A stretch of 64,000 nucleotides of DNA from Carnegiea gigantea (GCA_029747015.1 JAKOGI010002300.1:15001-79000), one strand, 5' to 3'; numbered from the stretch's first letter, positions 12,601 to 24,190 are shown. Numbers and translations: made by a program. The notes: generated from the letters alone by a model not told the origin.

Positions 12601-13020
12601 GAAGCATGCCAACATAATCCGGATTAAGCTCAAATTTCACATCTTTAGGGACAGGAGGAAGGTCAAAACATGATCTTGGGGAAATTTGGGGAGGATAGAA
12701 GTGATCGCTTAAGGGGCATACGGGTCAAGTTCTATTCTTTCAAGAATGGGCTTATCAAATTTAGTGGACGTGGGCTCAACAATAACCACACTTGTTTTCT
12801 CAAAATTCCCAAGCCCATTATTAACATCTAATGAGCCATAACTTTTTGGTTTTTCAATTTTCGATTTGTTTTTGGATTTTTCACATTTTACAATTATGTG
12901 TTTTTCTATGTTATCTAAATAAGTAGCTATTCTATAGCTCACAAACAAAAGAAACAACAAAAAAGACTATACGAGCACACACTGAACTAAAGGGGACTAT
13001 CTTTTCAAGAAGTGACTTAA

Positions 13021-13054
13021 TTTTGCGCCACCATCTTCGACAATGGCACTAATT
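13021..13054 (-). other. Probable primer-binding site region of the gag-only gypsy element
   Basis: Immediately inside the 5' LTR the minus strand reads AATTAGTGCCATTGTCG and then TGGTGGCGC. Position and TGCC(A/G)TTG(T/C)CG texture fit the tRNA primer site of Tat/Athila-like gypsy elements. The exact tRNA is not determined. Confidence 0.5.
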
Positions 13055-14372
13055 TGTAGGTGTAGTTTTTTTTAGGGGGGAGTAAGTGTGGAAATTTATC
13101 GTCCTCTGGGATGGTATGGAAATCAAGTCACTTGTTATTTTCGGCCTCAATTCTAACCAAGGAAAAGCGATAAATGTCATTAAGCATGATTCATTAAACT
13201 AATTATTCACTAATTCTAATATAAATATGATTAATTAAACTAAATTAAAATAAACCATAATTAATTAAATCAGCCTAAAATGTCATATTAACTAACAATA
13301 ATTAGCAAAACATTTAATTAACTAAGAAAACATTAAATTTACTAATTAAAAGAAGAGAGAGAAAGAAGAGTACCACAAAAGTTTGAAAATCTAACAATGG
13401 AGGTTGGTCTCCATTGTTGGAACAAGTGGATGATGATTGAATACGAATTCTACACTTATTTTCATTAATCTAACTCAACTACTTCTAATTTAACCCATTG
13501 AGAGCGAAAAACTCAAACTTGTAAAAATGGATTCTCAAACCCTAAGATGGAGGACAGATAAAGAGCTTGAAATTTGCATTCTTGAAGAAAGAGAATGAGA
13601 GATTAGAAGTAGATAAGAGAATAGAAGGATGACTAGGAAATGGAGACACTAATTTCAATCCATCAACAAATAAAAGCATGTAAGTTTGGGCATTAAACTA
13701 GTAAATCAAACTCAGCAAAGTAAGAACTTGAATGGAAATAAAAATTAAAGAGAGGGAAAGAAAGCTAATTGCATCAAAAATTCATTACTCTTGAATTGTG
13801 GCGACAAAATTAAACTAAGTCTACACTAATCTCTCCTAAATCCTAGGTTAAACCCTATTCTTGAAACCTCAAAATTATATGATTATGTAAATAGGGGAAG
13901 GGTGCTTTAAATAGATCCCGGCGCAGCAAATTTGGCATAGTCGTGCCATGTGGCACAGGAAGGTCCTGCGAAGTTTCTGAAATTCTGCATAGAAATAGAG
14001 GAGAAATAAGATTTGGCATGGCCGTGCTAATGGGTGGGGGCACCCCATGCCGCTTGGCATTGGCAGCCCTTGCCATGTGGCACTGGCAGCCCATGCGAAA
14101 TTTCTGCATTGTTCTTCTTTCTTATTTCTTCCACAATTCTTATGCCTATTGACCCAGCTTTTCTTCATGGTTATGCTGGGTTATCCTCCAAAGTTTTCCG
14201 AGTTAACATGCCTAAGTTTTGGCATGCTTTGCACGTATTATCCGCCATTTAAGTAATTCTCTTTAGTACCCATAAAACCAACAACACATGAATAAACAAC
14301 CTGATTTACCAATTATTTGAGCTAAATCTAGGTAGAACGAGATGTAAAGTTCATGCACATCTTGCCCGAATA
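13055..14372 (-). repeat. 5' LTR of the gag-only gypsy element
   Basis: Partner of 7664-8980. It starts TGTAGGTGTAG and ends TTGCCCGAATA on the plus strand, followed by target copy GTTGA at 14373-14377. Palindromic GTGCCATGTGGCAC lies at 13943-13956. Short frames such as 13875-14168 minus are LTR artefacts. Confidence 0.9.
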
Positions 14373-14865
14373 GTTGATTACTCCAAAAAGGTTGCAGGGG
14401 AGTTAGTGTCTGCTTAAGTCATCTAACTATTGCAAAACAAAAAAGCCTATTAGTAAAATAATCAATACAACACTAATTGTTATAACAACCATAACTGGCA
14501 CTTGAAGCTGTAGAGGGATTAATAAAGAGATGTATTATCCACAAAGAACCATCAAATAGGAGAGCACCCCCAACCTATTTACAAAGCATACATTTCATTA
14601 GTTTATATTTTAAATATCAAACTAGTGGATAACTCGTATTATAAGCATAGTGCACACATATTGCATGGCATGATGTAGACATTAAAAAAAAAAAAATTCT
14701 AGCTAGATCATGAAATATGTCACATTGTTTAGCCAAACATTCAAACTAGGAGTGACTTATATGAAATATCCTTTTATTCCTCAACTACAAAAAAAATATT
14801 CTTCTGTGGTAATTGATCAGTGTTGATTTAAGAATTTCCACAAATATGTTATGAATTTGTAGTAA

Positions 14866-15093
14866 TAGTAATAAAGTAAAAGTTGTCCCAAAATACCAAT
14901 ATATTATGGCAATTATGTAAACATGCCAAAAATTAGAGAAAGGAGAAGGTGCCTTGATACTTAAGTTTTTTCCATTTTAATTTTCATTCTCTTCCTTGAG
15001 TACAGGAAAACCTCAAAAGTCACCACAACATATTGTAAACTCAATTTCAACATCCTGCCTGTTCTTGAGGCTTCTAATCTATTTTGGTCATCC
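14866..15093. repeat. Direct repeat, upstream copy (partner 18174-18368)
   Basis: Begins TAGTAATAAAGTAAAAG and ends TTTTGGTCATCCA. It matches 18174-18368 nearly throughout, except for about 35 extra bases at 14908-14942. The homology starts at an A|T step, which is also where the Helitron end abuts the other copy. Confidence 0.85.
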
Positions 15094-15160
15094 ATATAAA
15101 AGCAATGTTGTGATGACATGCCTTTTTCGAATTTTCTCATAAATTTGAGATTTTGAACCG

Positions 15161-15518
15161 TTAGATTATTTGATTATATAATCACAGCTGTCGGATTTTC
15201 AATAAAATAATTACCATCATAATTAAAAATACATAATATCTTATTTTTTTGGGCAATAGAATCTCTTAACTACCTAAAAACAAAATATATTTTGATATCC
15301 TTTCCTAAATCAATAAAAATAATTATCATCATAATATCATTAGATTATTTGATTATATAATCACAACCATTAGATTTTCAATAAAAATAATTGCCATGAT
15401 AATTAAAAGTATATTATTTCTTGACTTTTTTTTTGGTAGTGGAATCTATTAACTACCTAAAAACAAAATATACTTTAATAAATTTTTCTAAATCACTGAA
15501 AATATATATGTACTGAAG
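15161..15518. repeat. Two-unit tandem repeat, about 179-bp period
   Basis: Both units start TTAGATTATTTGATTATATA (15161 and 15340). Both continue through GGATTTTCAATAAAA, GGAATCT-type and ACTACCTAAAAACAAAATAT sequences. Divergence suggests an old duplication. Confidence 0.8.
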
Positions 15519-16228
15519 TTTATGAATGGTATTAATATTTTAGTGATCCAAGGTAGGAATAAAGTATTTTCTTATTTTAATGGTAAACCCAAAATTAGCC
15601 ACTTTACATATTATTATTAGATTAAATAGAAGAGATGTGAATTAATAGAAGAGCTAGACCTAGATGAAAGATTTTTCTTTCCAAACGTTCTTAATGCGGG
15701 ATAAGGTATTTTTCTTCTTATATTTCTTGGTCGTGAATTAAAGTTCCCAAAATCACTATTTTTTTTTTTATGAACAAAAATTCGCGCAATGACAATTAAT
15801 TAATGGTCGAAAATGTTCCTTTTAAGAGGTTGATGAAGTTTTTATTTTTTTAATTTGTAACAGGTATTTCTATACCCATATAATAAGTGAAAAAAATTTA
15901 TAAGTTTTTAATTGTAATAATTATTTATAAAATATTACAATATTCCAAATAGCAACCATGTCATATACAATATTTTGAGTTTTTTAAATAAAATAATGAA
16001 TAACTTTTTAAGAAGAAGCAATTATTGATAGGTGCAAATTATGAGAAACTATCAACTAAAATTTCTAATATATAGAAATATACTACAATAAGTTTAGCAA
16101 ATATTTTTGATAGCAGTTATAATATCTTAATTTCTCTATAATAATTTAAAAATGATGATAGTCTAGAAAATTATCTAACTTATTCATTGTTAAGTACTAT
16201 TGATTATACATTTCCAATTGTATATTTA

Positions 16229-17360
16229 TGTTGTGAATTTCACAAGTGTATGGTTGAATGTTGTAGCAAGTGCGGGTGTCGATCCTCAGGCATGTATTAC
16301 GAAATTAGATCGCTATAAAACTAAATGTGATACGATTGAATTAAATTGTCAAGGCTTAGTTAATTAGTAACCAATTATTTCAAAATGCTACATTGGAAGA
16401 TCAATATCAGGAAGAAGCTTACCCTATCCATCACCATTAACTTTAATTATGGGCAAATTATGCAAAGAAAAATCAAACTTGGATAATTGAAACACAAATA
16501 GGGAACTCAACAAATAGGAAAGAAATTAAGCTCAACCTCTTCACCTCCAACTCCCTTCAGCTCTGGCCTGGAACGAAAATATGAATCTAAATGCATATAT
16601 AAACTGAATAGAGAATCCAGTTATCCAAAGAATGATCAGTACCGAAAACTCGAATATAGGCTAGACTGAAACTCTGTCAATGCGCGAAGAATACGAACTT
16701 GAATTTGCAACTATCACTTGACTTTAAATCTTCACAAATCAAAAATTAGCTCCAGCAAAATTCTAAATCTTGAACCAAATTTTAGAGTTTAAATCTACAA
16801 CTGGAAACAAGAATGATGGTGATGAAGCACCAGCATGCCAAGAAGGTGGAGTCGGGCTTTTCTGGGTAGCAAAGCAAAGAAAGAAGAAGGGAGGGAGGGT
16901 CGGATATCACTTCCAAGCATATGTGAATTAAGTGAAAGAAAGAAAGAAAAAGAATTGGTCTTGGATGGGGCTAGGTTAGGGGTGAAATATGCTAGCTTGG
17001 AAGGGGAATCCAGGCCCCCACAGAAGGTGGAAAACGGGCGCGTGTGGGCCAAAAAAAGGAAAAGAAGAGAACTGGCCCTTATGGGAGAGAAGAGAAAGAG
17101 AGAAGGGAAGCTGGGGCTTCAGGTTGGCTTGACATTGGACACGCAAATGAGCCTCACGGACTAGGCTGCGGGAGAATAGGGCGGACAGGCATAGTGTGAA
17201 GAGAGAGAGACAAAGAGCTGAGAATAGAAGAGGCAGGGGTAATTAGGCCACGGTTATTGGGCCGATTCTTCTTCTTCTTCTTTTCTCCACTGGATCCAAT
17301 ATTAATCAGTTGAGCACTATTTATTTTTCCCAAGTTTTTTTCCAATTCATACAAAATAAA
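16229..17360 (-). repeat. Possible solo LTR or LTR fragment, minus orientation
   Basis: On the plus strand it begins TGTTGTGAATTTCACAAGTG. It passes through a GTGCGGGTGTCGATCCTCAGG segment comparable to GTGGAAATTTATCGTCCTCTGG at the start of the LTR at 13055. It then becomes purine-rich (16840-17230), as in the promoter/leader part of a minus-strand LTR. No partner LTR, primer site or target duplication was found. The Lys/Glu-rich frame at 16835-17164 is a composition artefact. Confidence 0.4.
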
Positions 17361-18099
17361 TAAAATAATATTAAAATCCTAATTTAATCATTTATTTTGA
17401 AGCAAATAATAGATAATGAAGGGTATAAATTAACTCAATTTCTAGTTGAACAGTTTACATTATTATATACTATATTCTTTTATATGAATTATAGGTAAAT
17501 CTGTATAGTTTTATTACTAGATCTTATAGATTATAGAAGATTTATTGTTCTTCGTAAGGATGCTCGGGCTATTTTGCATACAACAACATAATTAAATTCA
17601 TATGTAATACATGTATTATATTGTTCATCATGTTTTGGACACTTTATTTTTTCATTACCATGAAGTAGAATTGTCTATCGCTCTTGTTGCACTAGTTACT
17701 TGGAAGGAGGAGGTGTATTACTTATGAAACACTGATGCTAGGTACATCAGATATACAAGATATAATTATAATCTTCATTATATCATTGCTAATCAAATTA
17801 TTACTAAGAACTTAATTTTTAATGTAGATACAAGAAGAGAATGTGAATTCTTCATTATTGGCACAACAAATTAACGTATTATCATGTCCTTCAGCATGAT
17901 TTTTAGTTTCATTTTGACTACCTACAATCTTTGTCATACTTTACATCGTATCTTTGATAATCATACGTTGTTTTAATTATTAAGTTTCAATGGTTATGCA
18001 TAAAAGTGCTATCTATTCATATTTTTCAATAAAGTTAAGTATCCTTTTTTAAATTACAACATTAACTTTGTCTACAATTAATATTCATCGATTATTTTG

Positions 18100-18135
<36 letters not shown>

Positions 18136-18140
18136 CTATA
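17361..18140. other. Unassigned AT-rich DNA upstream of a Helitron 3' end
   Basis: No helicase or Rep motif could be read in any frame. A (TA)n tract occupies 18102-18132. This may be the interior of a non-autonomous Helitron whose 5' end I could not place. Confidence 0.4.
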
Positions 18141-18173
18141 ATATGCACTGTGCAAAGCACGGGTCTATACTAG
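18141..18173 (+). mobile_element. Helitron 3' terminus
   Basis: The sequence carries a small hairpin (GTGC AAA GCAC, 18150-18160). About ten bases later it ends CTAG at 18170-18173, with host T at 18174. A 3' hairpin just before a terminal CTRR inserted ahead of T is the plant Helitron signature. The 5' TC end was not identified, so element length is unknown. Confidence 0.55.
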
Positions 18174-18368
18174 TAGTAACAAAGTAAAAGTTGTCCCAAA
18201 ATACCAACATATTGTGGCAAGGTGCCTTGATACTTAAGTTTTTCCATTTTAATTTTCATTCTCTTCCTTGAGTATAGGAAAACCTCAAAAGTCACCACAA
18301 CATATTGTAAACTCAATTTCAACATCCTGCCCATTGTTGAGGCTTCCAATCTATTTTGGTCATCCACA
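18174..18368. repeat. Direct repeat, downstream copy (partner 14866-15093)
   Basis: Starts TAGTAACAAAGTAAAAG immediately after the Helitron CTAG end and runs to TTTTGGTCATCCA. It lacks about 35 bases present in the upstream copy. Confidence 0.85.
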
Positions 18369-18539
18369 TCCTTCTCTCTCGACCCCATTCATATAGAAGA
18401 ATGAAAATGTGTACAGAGAAAAAAGAAAAAAAAAGAACCGCAAACTCATTAATTTGTTCGAGATATATTAGTCTCCGGTCATGATTGCTCTATGGAAATC
18501 TTTGAAATTGTCAAATTTAGCTTTGATTACGGTGACTAG

Positions 18540-18728
18540 TCGGGATGGCAGTGGGTCTTGGACCTGATCCAAATTCATTATATCCGATTCAAATTAAAGG
18601 ATCTAGGTCTAACCAAATAAGACCCAATAAGTCTAAAGTCTGGGTTTGAGTGGCCCCCATTGAGTCTTAGGTCTTGGTCTGAAAAATTGAGATCCAGACA
18701 TGACCCAAGACCCATCTAAGACACATTA
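18540..18728. repeat. Possible MITE with GGGTCTTGG-type inverted ends
   Basis: The left side reads GGGATGGCAGTGGGTCTTGG and the right side, on the opposite strand, TTAGATGGGTCTTGGGTC. The interior is full of GACCCAA/GGGTC words. Length and texture fit a small non-autonomous DNA element, but no clean target duplication was found. Confidence 0.35.
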
Positions 18729-18859
18729 ATATTTTAAAATTTTTTTTAATGTGGGAATCCTAAACCGTAAGTTTAAGTGACAACAATCTTCTAAGTTTAG
18801 CTGGCCAATTGTTATATCATACAATCGGGTGTGCAGAAGTAGTTATACAACTGAATTTC

Positions 18860-19420
18860 AGCTCACTAAAAATATCATATAGTTCACTAAAATATGCTAC
18901 TGGATACTCAGTTTCACTCACTAAAAATGCTGTATAGCCCACTAAAATATTTTTGTGAGCTGAGAGATATTTTTAGTGAGCTAATAGATACTTTTCTTCT
19001 TCTTCTTCTTCTTCTTCTTCTTCTTCTTCTTGCAATGGTGTTATTGTCGTTACAATATTAAAAACATAAAAAATATCATGCTTACTAATATATACACGAT
19101 GCTCACTAAGACATACAATAATGCTCACTAATATATATACAATGCTCACTAATACATACAAGAAGTTGAAAAATAATTTTGGCTATCTATACTTTTTTAA
19201 GTGAGCTATGATATTTATTTAGTGAGCTATGATGGTTATCTAGTGAGTAATGAAATATAATTGATGATTAATGTGATCTAGTGAGCAGTACTAATTATTT
19301 ATAATGACAAAAGAGTGAGTAGATATATAATACGCAATTTTAGTGAACACATACACACTCTTATTCATATTTTGAGGTATGATTTCTTAGTGTCTTGCAT
19401 TATGACTTTTGGTGAGCGAC
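18860..19420. repeat. GCTCACTAA / TTAGTGAGC motif field
   Basis: At least eight copies of CTCACTAA-like words sit on the left (18865-19155) and at least six TTAGTGAGC/CTAGTGAG-like words on the right (19195-19345), with a (TCT)n tract at 18992-19031 between. The array of GCTCACTAATATATACAA units at 19080-19160 is near-tandem. The arrangement resembles subterminal transposase-site fields of DNA transposons, but no termini were found. Confidence 0.6.
18992..19031. repeat. (TCT)n microsatellite
   Basis: Thirteen or so TCT units. The poly-Glu frame on the minus strand is an artefact of it. Confidence 0.95.
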
Positions 19421-19496
19421 AATATATGTTAAGTGACTAATACTTTATATTTACGTTATAATGTGCTAGTTCAATCTCTGCATAATTGTTACAAGA

Positions 19497-20072
19497 AATT
19501 TCGAGCCTAAAATAAATTAGACAAGAAATTCAATAACAAATCAAATTTTTGTATTGATATTGTATATATGGGTACAATCTCTATATAATTGTTACAAGAA
19601 CAAGTATAATAAATCCTCTAATTCAATCTCCTTGAATAATCTTGAATGAATTTGGTTTCAAGAGAGGGCCTAATAGGTTTAATCTCTACTGAGAAAATAG
19701 TTTGATCTTTGAAAGTGGACGTCACGTGTTTGGAGTGCTTGTTGTCTTCTTCCAGATAGAATTTTTGAGCTCTTGTGAGTTCTTCTGAATGCTCCCTAAA
19801 ATAAGAGAAGTAGCTTCCTTTATATAGAGAAGTCGGAATTAGAGTTTCTTCCTGATTATTTATAAAAAGGAATAATAATTTATTTTCTGCATCATTTGTG
19901 GCACATGGCGCTTTTTAATTGGCCGCAATAATTCTCCATCAAATATTTAATTTAATGGACTGCCGTAATTAATTTGACACATGGAGGAGTATAATTGGGC
20001 GAAATGAATAAAATTTTTTTAATTTTTCACGTAGTACCACCCGATTTGTCGTTGAATTTTTTGTCTCTCACA
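19497..20072 (-). repeat. Inverted relic LTR, relative of the 20567 LTR family
   Basis: On the minus strand it carries CTATATAAAGGAAGC as promoter-like sequence. It ends with TTCTTGTCTAATTTATTTT-type sequence, then AGGCTCGAAATTTCTTGTAACA, closely matching the 3' end of the plus-strand LTR at 21140-21183. Outer boundaries are approximate and flanking 5-mers do not match, so it is a solo LTR with eroded target site or a truncated remnant. Confidence 0.6.
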
Positions 20073-20566
20073 GTTACTCTTGTACTATAATTATATATTT
20101 TTTGTAGGAGTTAGTGAGTACACACGACTTTTGAAATTCCTTTCTTATGAAATTATGTATTAAAAATTGAACACCTTTATTTTCATAGCTTTAAAATGAA
20201 ATTTTAACCATAGTGAGGGCTTTTCTAAGTAATGAAACAAATAAATGGCATAACTCTACAAGGAATGATGCACCATAGCTAACTATAGCCAGGATCCTGA
20301 TGAAATTTGCTAGTAGAATCCAATGACTACAAATTTTAAGCACATGGAAGTGGGTCCTAATATCCAATGGTTATCAAATGAAATTTACAGATGATATACA
20401 TAAATTTCACTAATTTTAAAAGTTCTAAGCAATAACATACCTAAATAGATATTCTCTTGACATTACGTCTACCATGAGTGGTATATGGATGTATTTTCAC
20501 TGTTTATTTCAAGAGAGAAACAAGTACGTTATTAGTTTATTTGATGTCATGGCTAGTTCCTTTTTC
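20073..20566. other. Spacer between two inverted related LTRs
   Basis: About 490 bases, AT-rich. I see no gene or transposon end. Confidence 0.4.
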
Positions 20567-21183
20567 AATTTTAGGGTGAGCCCACTTAATTAATTTAATT
20601 TATTTAAATGAATTAGGCCAAATAAATTTTGTAAGTCACACCGAAATGACTGCTAAGTCAATGGTCAAACTAATTACTAAGTTACTAATTAAATGGATTA
20701 CTAAGTCAAAAGCCCGATCAATGGCCCAAGAAGACAAATAATACGTAAACTCTAGTGGGGGAGGGGATTCTTTTTCTATAAATAGAGCACTACTCCCTCC
20801 TACTCAGACGGTGGAAAACTCATCCAATCCGAAGGCATTCTGAAAATTGAAAGATTTAATTTCTCCTAAGGAAGACAACAAGTACAATTAAACCACGTGT
20901 CCTCTACTTTCGAAGATCAAACAAAACTCATCTTGATTGAGATTAAGACTCTTATGCTATCTCTCAAGATGCAATTCATTGAATTTCATTCAAAAGAAAT
21001 CAAATCAATTAATTTGACCGAGATTCAAGTCAATCGGCCCTCAAATTAGATATTGACTCAGAGGAATTATTTATTTACAAAAAATATACAAAGATTGTAC
21101 CCATACCTTCTGAAAATCAATACAAATAAAATTTGTCCATATTTCTTGTCTAATTTATTTTAAGCTCGAAATTTATGTTTACA
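20567..21183 (+). repeat. 5' LTR (5'-truncated) of the tandem-repeat gypsy element
   Basis: Matches 30070-30699 from GGGTGAG(C/T)CCA to the terminal TTTACA. A TATA box CTATAAATAG lies at 20776-20785, followed by GAGCACTACTCCCTCC, the likely transcription start region. The sequence after the LTR (AATTTTTGCATGCTCAGTAGGAC) is in primer-site position but eroded. Confidence 0.8.
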
Positions 21184-21348
21184 AATTTTTGCATGCTCAG
21201 TAGGACAATCTTTGCCTATCATCTCTTTCTCTAAAGCACAAAATCTATAGTCCCTTGGAGACCACATGTATCCAACGAGCACCATCCCTCAATCTTCAAG
21301 AAATTCAATTTTTTGACATGTTTAAGTTGAATCCTCTAACAGTGTCGT

Positions 21349-22535
21349 TATGCTGATAGGAGCTATCAACTCGGAGGAAGAATTGGCAAGCATGAAGGTA
21401 ACTCTGGAAAGACTCTCTAAGGAGAGCGAAGAAAAGAATGCTCAAATCAAGAATCAAAATAAGCAGATTCCTAATTTGACAAAGAAGCTGGGGAAGCAGT
21501 GATCTGAAGCCTCGAAGAAAGGCTCAGGCGGTGAAGATTCTGACAAAGAGTCCAATTACAGTAAGGAGTTTGACGATGAACATGAACCATAAAACAATTC
21601 AATCTTAAACTCAATGTCAATTGAGTAAATTCAAAACTTGATAATTGATGCAGTGAGGGCTCTATCTGGGAGGGGATTCTTATAAAAATTACTTGTATAA
21701 AAAAACCTTATACAAAGAGAATTGATGCACTTCATATGCCTCATGACTATCAACCATCTAAGTTCCAACAATTTGATGGCAAGGGTAACCCTAAACAATA
21801 CATCACTCACTTCATCAAAAGGTGCAGTAAGCTGGCACTGAAGGAGATCGATTAGTGAACTAGTTCATGCAATCCCTTAAAGGAATTACATTAACTACTA
21901 TATAGACCTAGCCTCTGAGTCCATTGATACTTGGGGGCAAATGGAAAAGAGGTTCTTGAATTGCTTCTACAGCAACACCACATAGTTAGTATAACTGAGT
22001 TGACTAACACAAGGCAATGGGATAACAAGCTAGCTATTGATTACATAGACCGTCGGTGCATGCTCTCTCTAAAGTTTAAAGACCATATATTTGAGTCTTC
22101 GGTAGTTGAGATGTGTGCTTAAGGGATGGATTAAGATATATTTTATACTTTGTAGGTGAACAAACCCAAAACATTCCAAGAATTGGCAACATAAGCTCAT
22201 GACATGGAGCTTACAATTGCTTACCATAGAAGAGGGCTCAATGATGATAAAACAATAACATTGTCAAAAAAAATAGAAGCTCCAGGTTTAGAGATCTTAA
22301 AAAGAAATAATATCCTTATTTTGTGTCTGATGCACCAGAAATGCTTAACAAACTTTTTGATAAGAGGCTTATAGAAGTTTTAAAGTCAAAGCATCCTGAA
22401 GAAATTGAAAAAATAAATGATCCCAAATATTGCAAGTATCATAGCATCATCAATTATCCTATAAAGAAGTGCAAGACATTTAAGGGGGCAAGTCCTGCAA
22501 CGTGCAGAAGAAGGATCACATGACATGAAGAAGAT
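21349..22535 (+). pseudogene. Gypsy gag polyprotein relic
   Basis: Starts with a charged, coiled-coil-like N terminus (LASMKVTLERLSKESEEKN) typical of this gag type. The conserved capsid region follows: FQQFDGKGNP-like, HFI-like, then ESIDTWG, the FYS region, MVELTNT-like and DYIDR (21760-22120). After further stops, DAPEMLNKLFDKRLIEVLK and DPKYCKYHSIINYPIKKC (22323-22480) match the C-terminal gag segment of plant gypsy elements. Numerous stops and frame shifts interrupt it. In the family this protein forms the virus-like particle that packages element RNA. No protease follows. Confidence 0.8.
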
Positions 22536-22619
22536 ATTAAAGAATTTGATTGATCATCTATCAAGATCATATGGGAAAATGCTTTGGAAGAAGGACAACC
22601 CAAAATGAACATTTAGATA

Positions 22620-23560
22620 GCAAACTTCTGAATCACTTAAAGGCTATTAGGTCAAACATTCAAGACTCCTAAGTCAATGTAATTATATGCTTGTACGACA
22701 TATCTAAAAACTTTCAAGTTGTCAAGTTAAAGGCTTTCAAATCACTCCTAAAGACTCCCAAGTTGTAAAACAATTTCGAATCTCAAGTCATCCTTAAGAC
22801 TTCCAAGTCCAAGCTTTTACACTCTACACTTTTAAGTCAGCACAGAATGTTAAGTCACTCATGGGATTCTTAAGCCCTCAAAGTCATAAACTTCCAAGTG
22901 ATCAAAATCAAACACTTTTAAGTCACCTAAAAAGTATAAAGTCAACAAAATTACAAACTTCAAAGTGAACTCAATTACTTTTAAGTCACCAATATGGTAT
23001 ACTCTCAAGTCCTCAAAGGCATAAACTCTCAAATAATTAAAGTTTAGAGATACTCAAGTCATCTAAGTGCCAGACTTACCAGTTAAACAAAGTTATTGAC
23101 TCCCAAAGTTATCAAGGACTTTCAAGTCAACCTTACAGACCCTTAAGTCATTCATGTCACAGACTCCTAAGTCTCCAAAATTTTCAAGACTCCTAAGTCT
23201 CTGAAGTTCAAGACTCTCAAGTCATCAAAGACAAAGACTCTCAACTCATCAAAATTAAAAACAACTAAATATCCAAAGTTCAAGGCTCTCTAGTCATCAA
23301 AGTTAAAGACTCCAAGTTATCAAATTTTAAAGACTCCAAAATCATCAAACTTTATGACTGCAAAGCCATCAAAGTGAAGACTCCCAATTTGTCAAAATCA
23401 AGACGCCCCAGTCCTCAAAGATAAAGACTTTAAAGTCATCAAAGTTTGAAATCTCAAGCTATCAAAAAATTAAGACTCCTAAGCCTTCAAAGTTCAAGAC
23501 CCCCAAAATCATCAAAGTTGCTGACTCTTAAGTCATTGACAAAACATTTGTGCATCTAAG
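22620..23560 (+). repeat. Tandem-repeat field A (GACTCCTAAGTC/ATCAAAGTT words)
   Basis: About 0.9 kb of degenerate short units built from CAAAGTT, AAGACTC and AAGTCATC words, spaced roughly 20-30 bases. It has no coding content and lies directly after gag. Confidence 0.8.
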
Positions 23561-23719
23561 TAGACTTTAAATTGTCACAAAAAAGGTAAGCTGCCAAGTC
23601 ATTAAACTTCATAAGTCTAGAGTCATCAAAGCTTGTGACCCTCAAAAGCACTAAGACAACTCTTGCACTGTTTAAGTTACACATACTTAGGACTCCTTCA
23701 AATTAGGGGCCAATAGTGA

Positions 23720-24190
23720 CATATGTCTTTTCCTTTAAGTTGGTGATGATGGTGCTCAAGCCTCCTCTTTCAAGTGGTCCACTCCTCCTTCGAGTCAGCA
23801 TCAACGATGATGTAGACCGCCTATACGTAGGCAGTAGTGGCGATATAACCTCCTCCTTCGTGTTGGTGGCATTGTAGGCCTCCTTCAAGTTGGTGGCAAT
23901 GGTACATAGGCCTCTTACAAGCCAATAGCAACAATGCCATAGCTTCCTCCTTCACGATGGTGATGTAGGCCTCCTCCTTCAAGTTGGTAGCAATGATGCC
24001 TTAGTCTCTGCCTTCATGTTGGTGACGTAGGCCTCTTTCTTTAAGTTAGTAGCAATAACAACATAGCCTCCTTCTTCCAGTTGGTAGTAGCAGCGACGCA
24101 AGCCTCCTCTTTCAAATTAGGGGGCAACAATAACATATTAGTCCTCTTTAGGTTAGCAACCTTCACCTCCAATCATAGGACGTCCTAGTT
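23720..24190 (+). repeat. Tandem-repeat field B (GCCTCCTCCTTCAAGTTGGT units)
   Basis: Degenerate units of roughly 45-60 bases, each with CCTCCTTCAAGTTGGTRGCAA and a TRG GCCTC junction. The unit sequence is unrelated to fields A and C. Confidence 0.8.

Larger units (their letters stand above)
7664..14372 (-). mobile_element. Non-autonomous gag-only Ty3/gypsy-type LTR retrotransposon
   Basis: Two direct repeats of about 1.3 kb (7664-8980 and 13055-14372) bracket about 4.1 kb. The flanks are GCTGA on the left and GTTGA on the right, a 5-bp target duplication with one transition. Gag reads on the minus strand, so the right repeat is the 5' LTR. Just inside it, at about 13021-13054, the minus strand reads AGTGCCATTGTCG, similar to primer-binding sites of Tat/Athila-type elements. 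Inside the left LTR, at about 8981-9000, is a TTGGTGTGGGCGTATT tract in polypurine-tract position. Gag is present but no protease, reverse transcriptase, RNase H or integrase signature was found, so the element depended on a helper. LTRs differ at many sites, indicating an old insertion. A hAT MITE is nested in gag. Confidence 0.88.
14378..16228. other. AT-rich unassigned DNA with local duplications
   Basis: No gene was seen. It contains the upstream copy of a 230-base duplicated segment (14866-15093) and a 179-base two-unit tandem repeat (15161-15518), both listed separately. Confidence 0.5.

Noticed and set aside
14034..14256. Overlapping 70-codon frames in the right gypsy LTR
   Set aside because: They lie in the LTR and are mirrored by non-matching frames in the partner LTR, so they are chance.
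16835..17164. Lys/Glu-rich 109-codon frame
   Set aside because: Purine-rich composition gives chance open frames. It has no domain, and the context is an LTR-like segment.
22620..23560. Regularly spaced short repeats that could suggest a CRISPR array
   Set aside because: The units are degenerate and lack constant repeats with unique spacers. The context is a plant gypsy retroelement.
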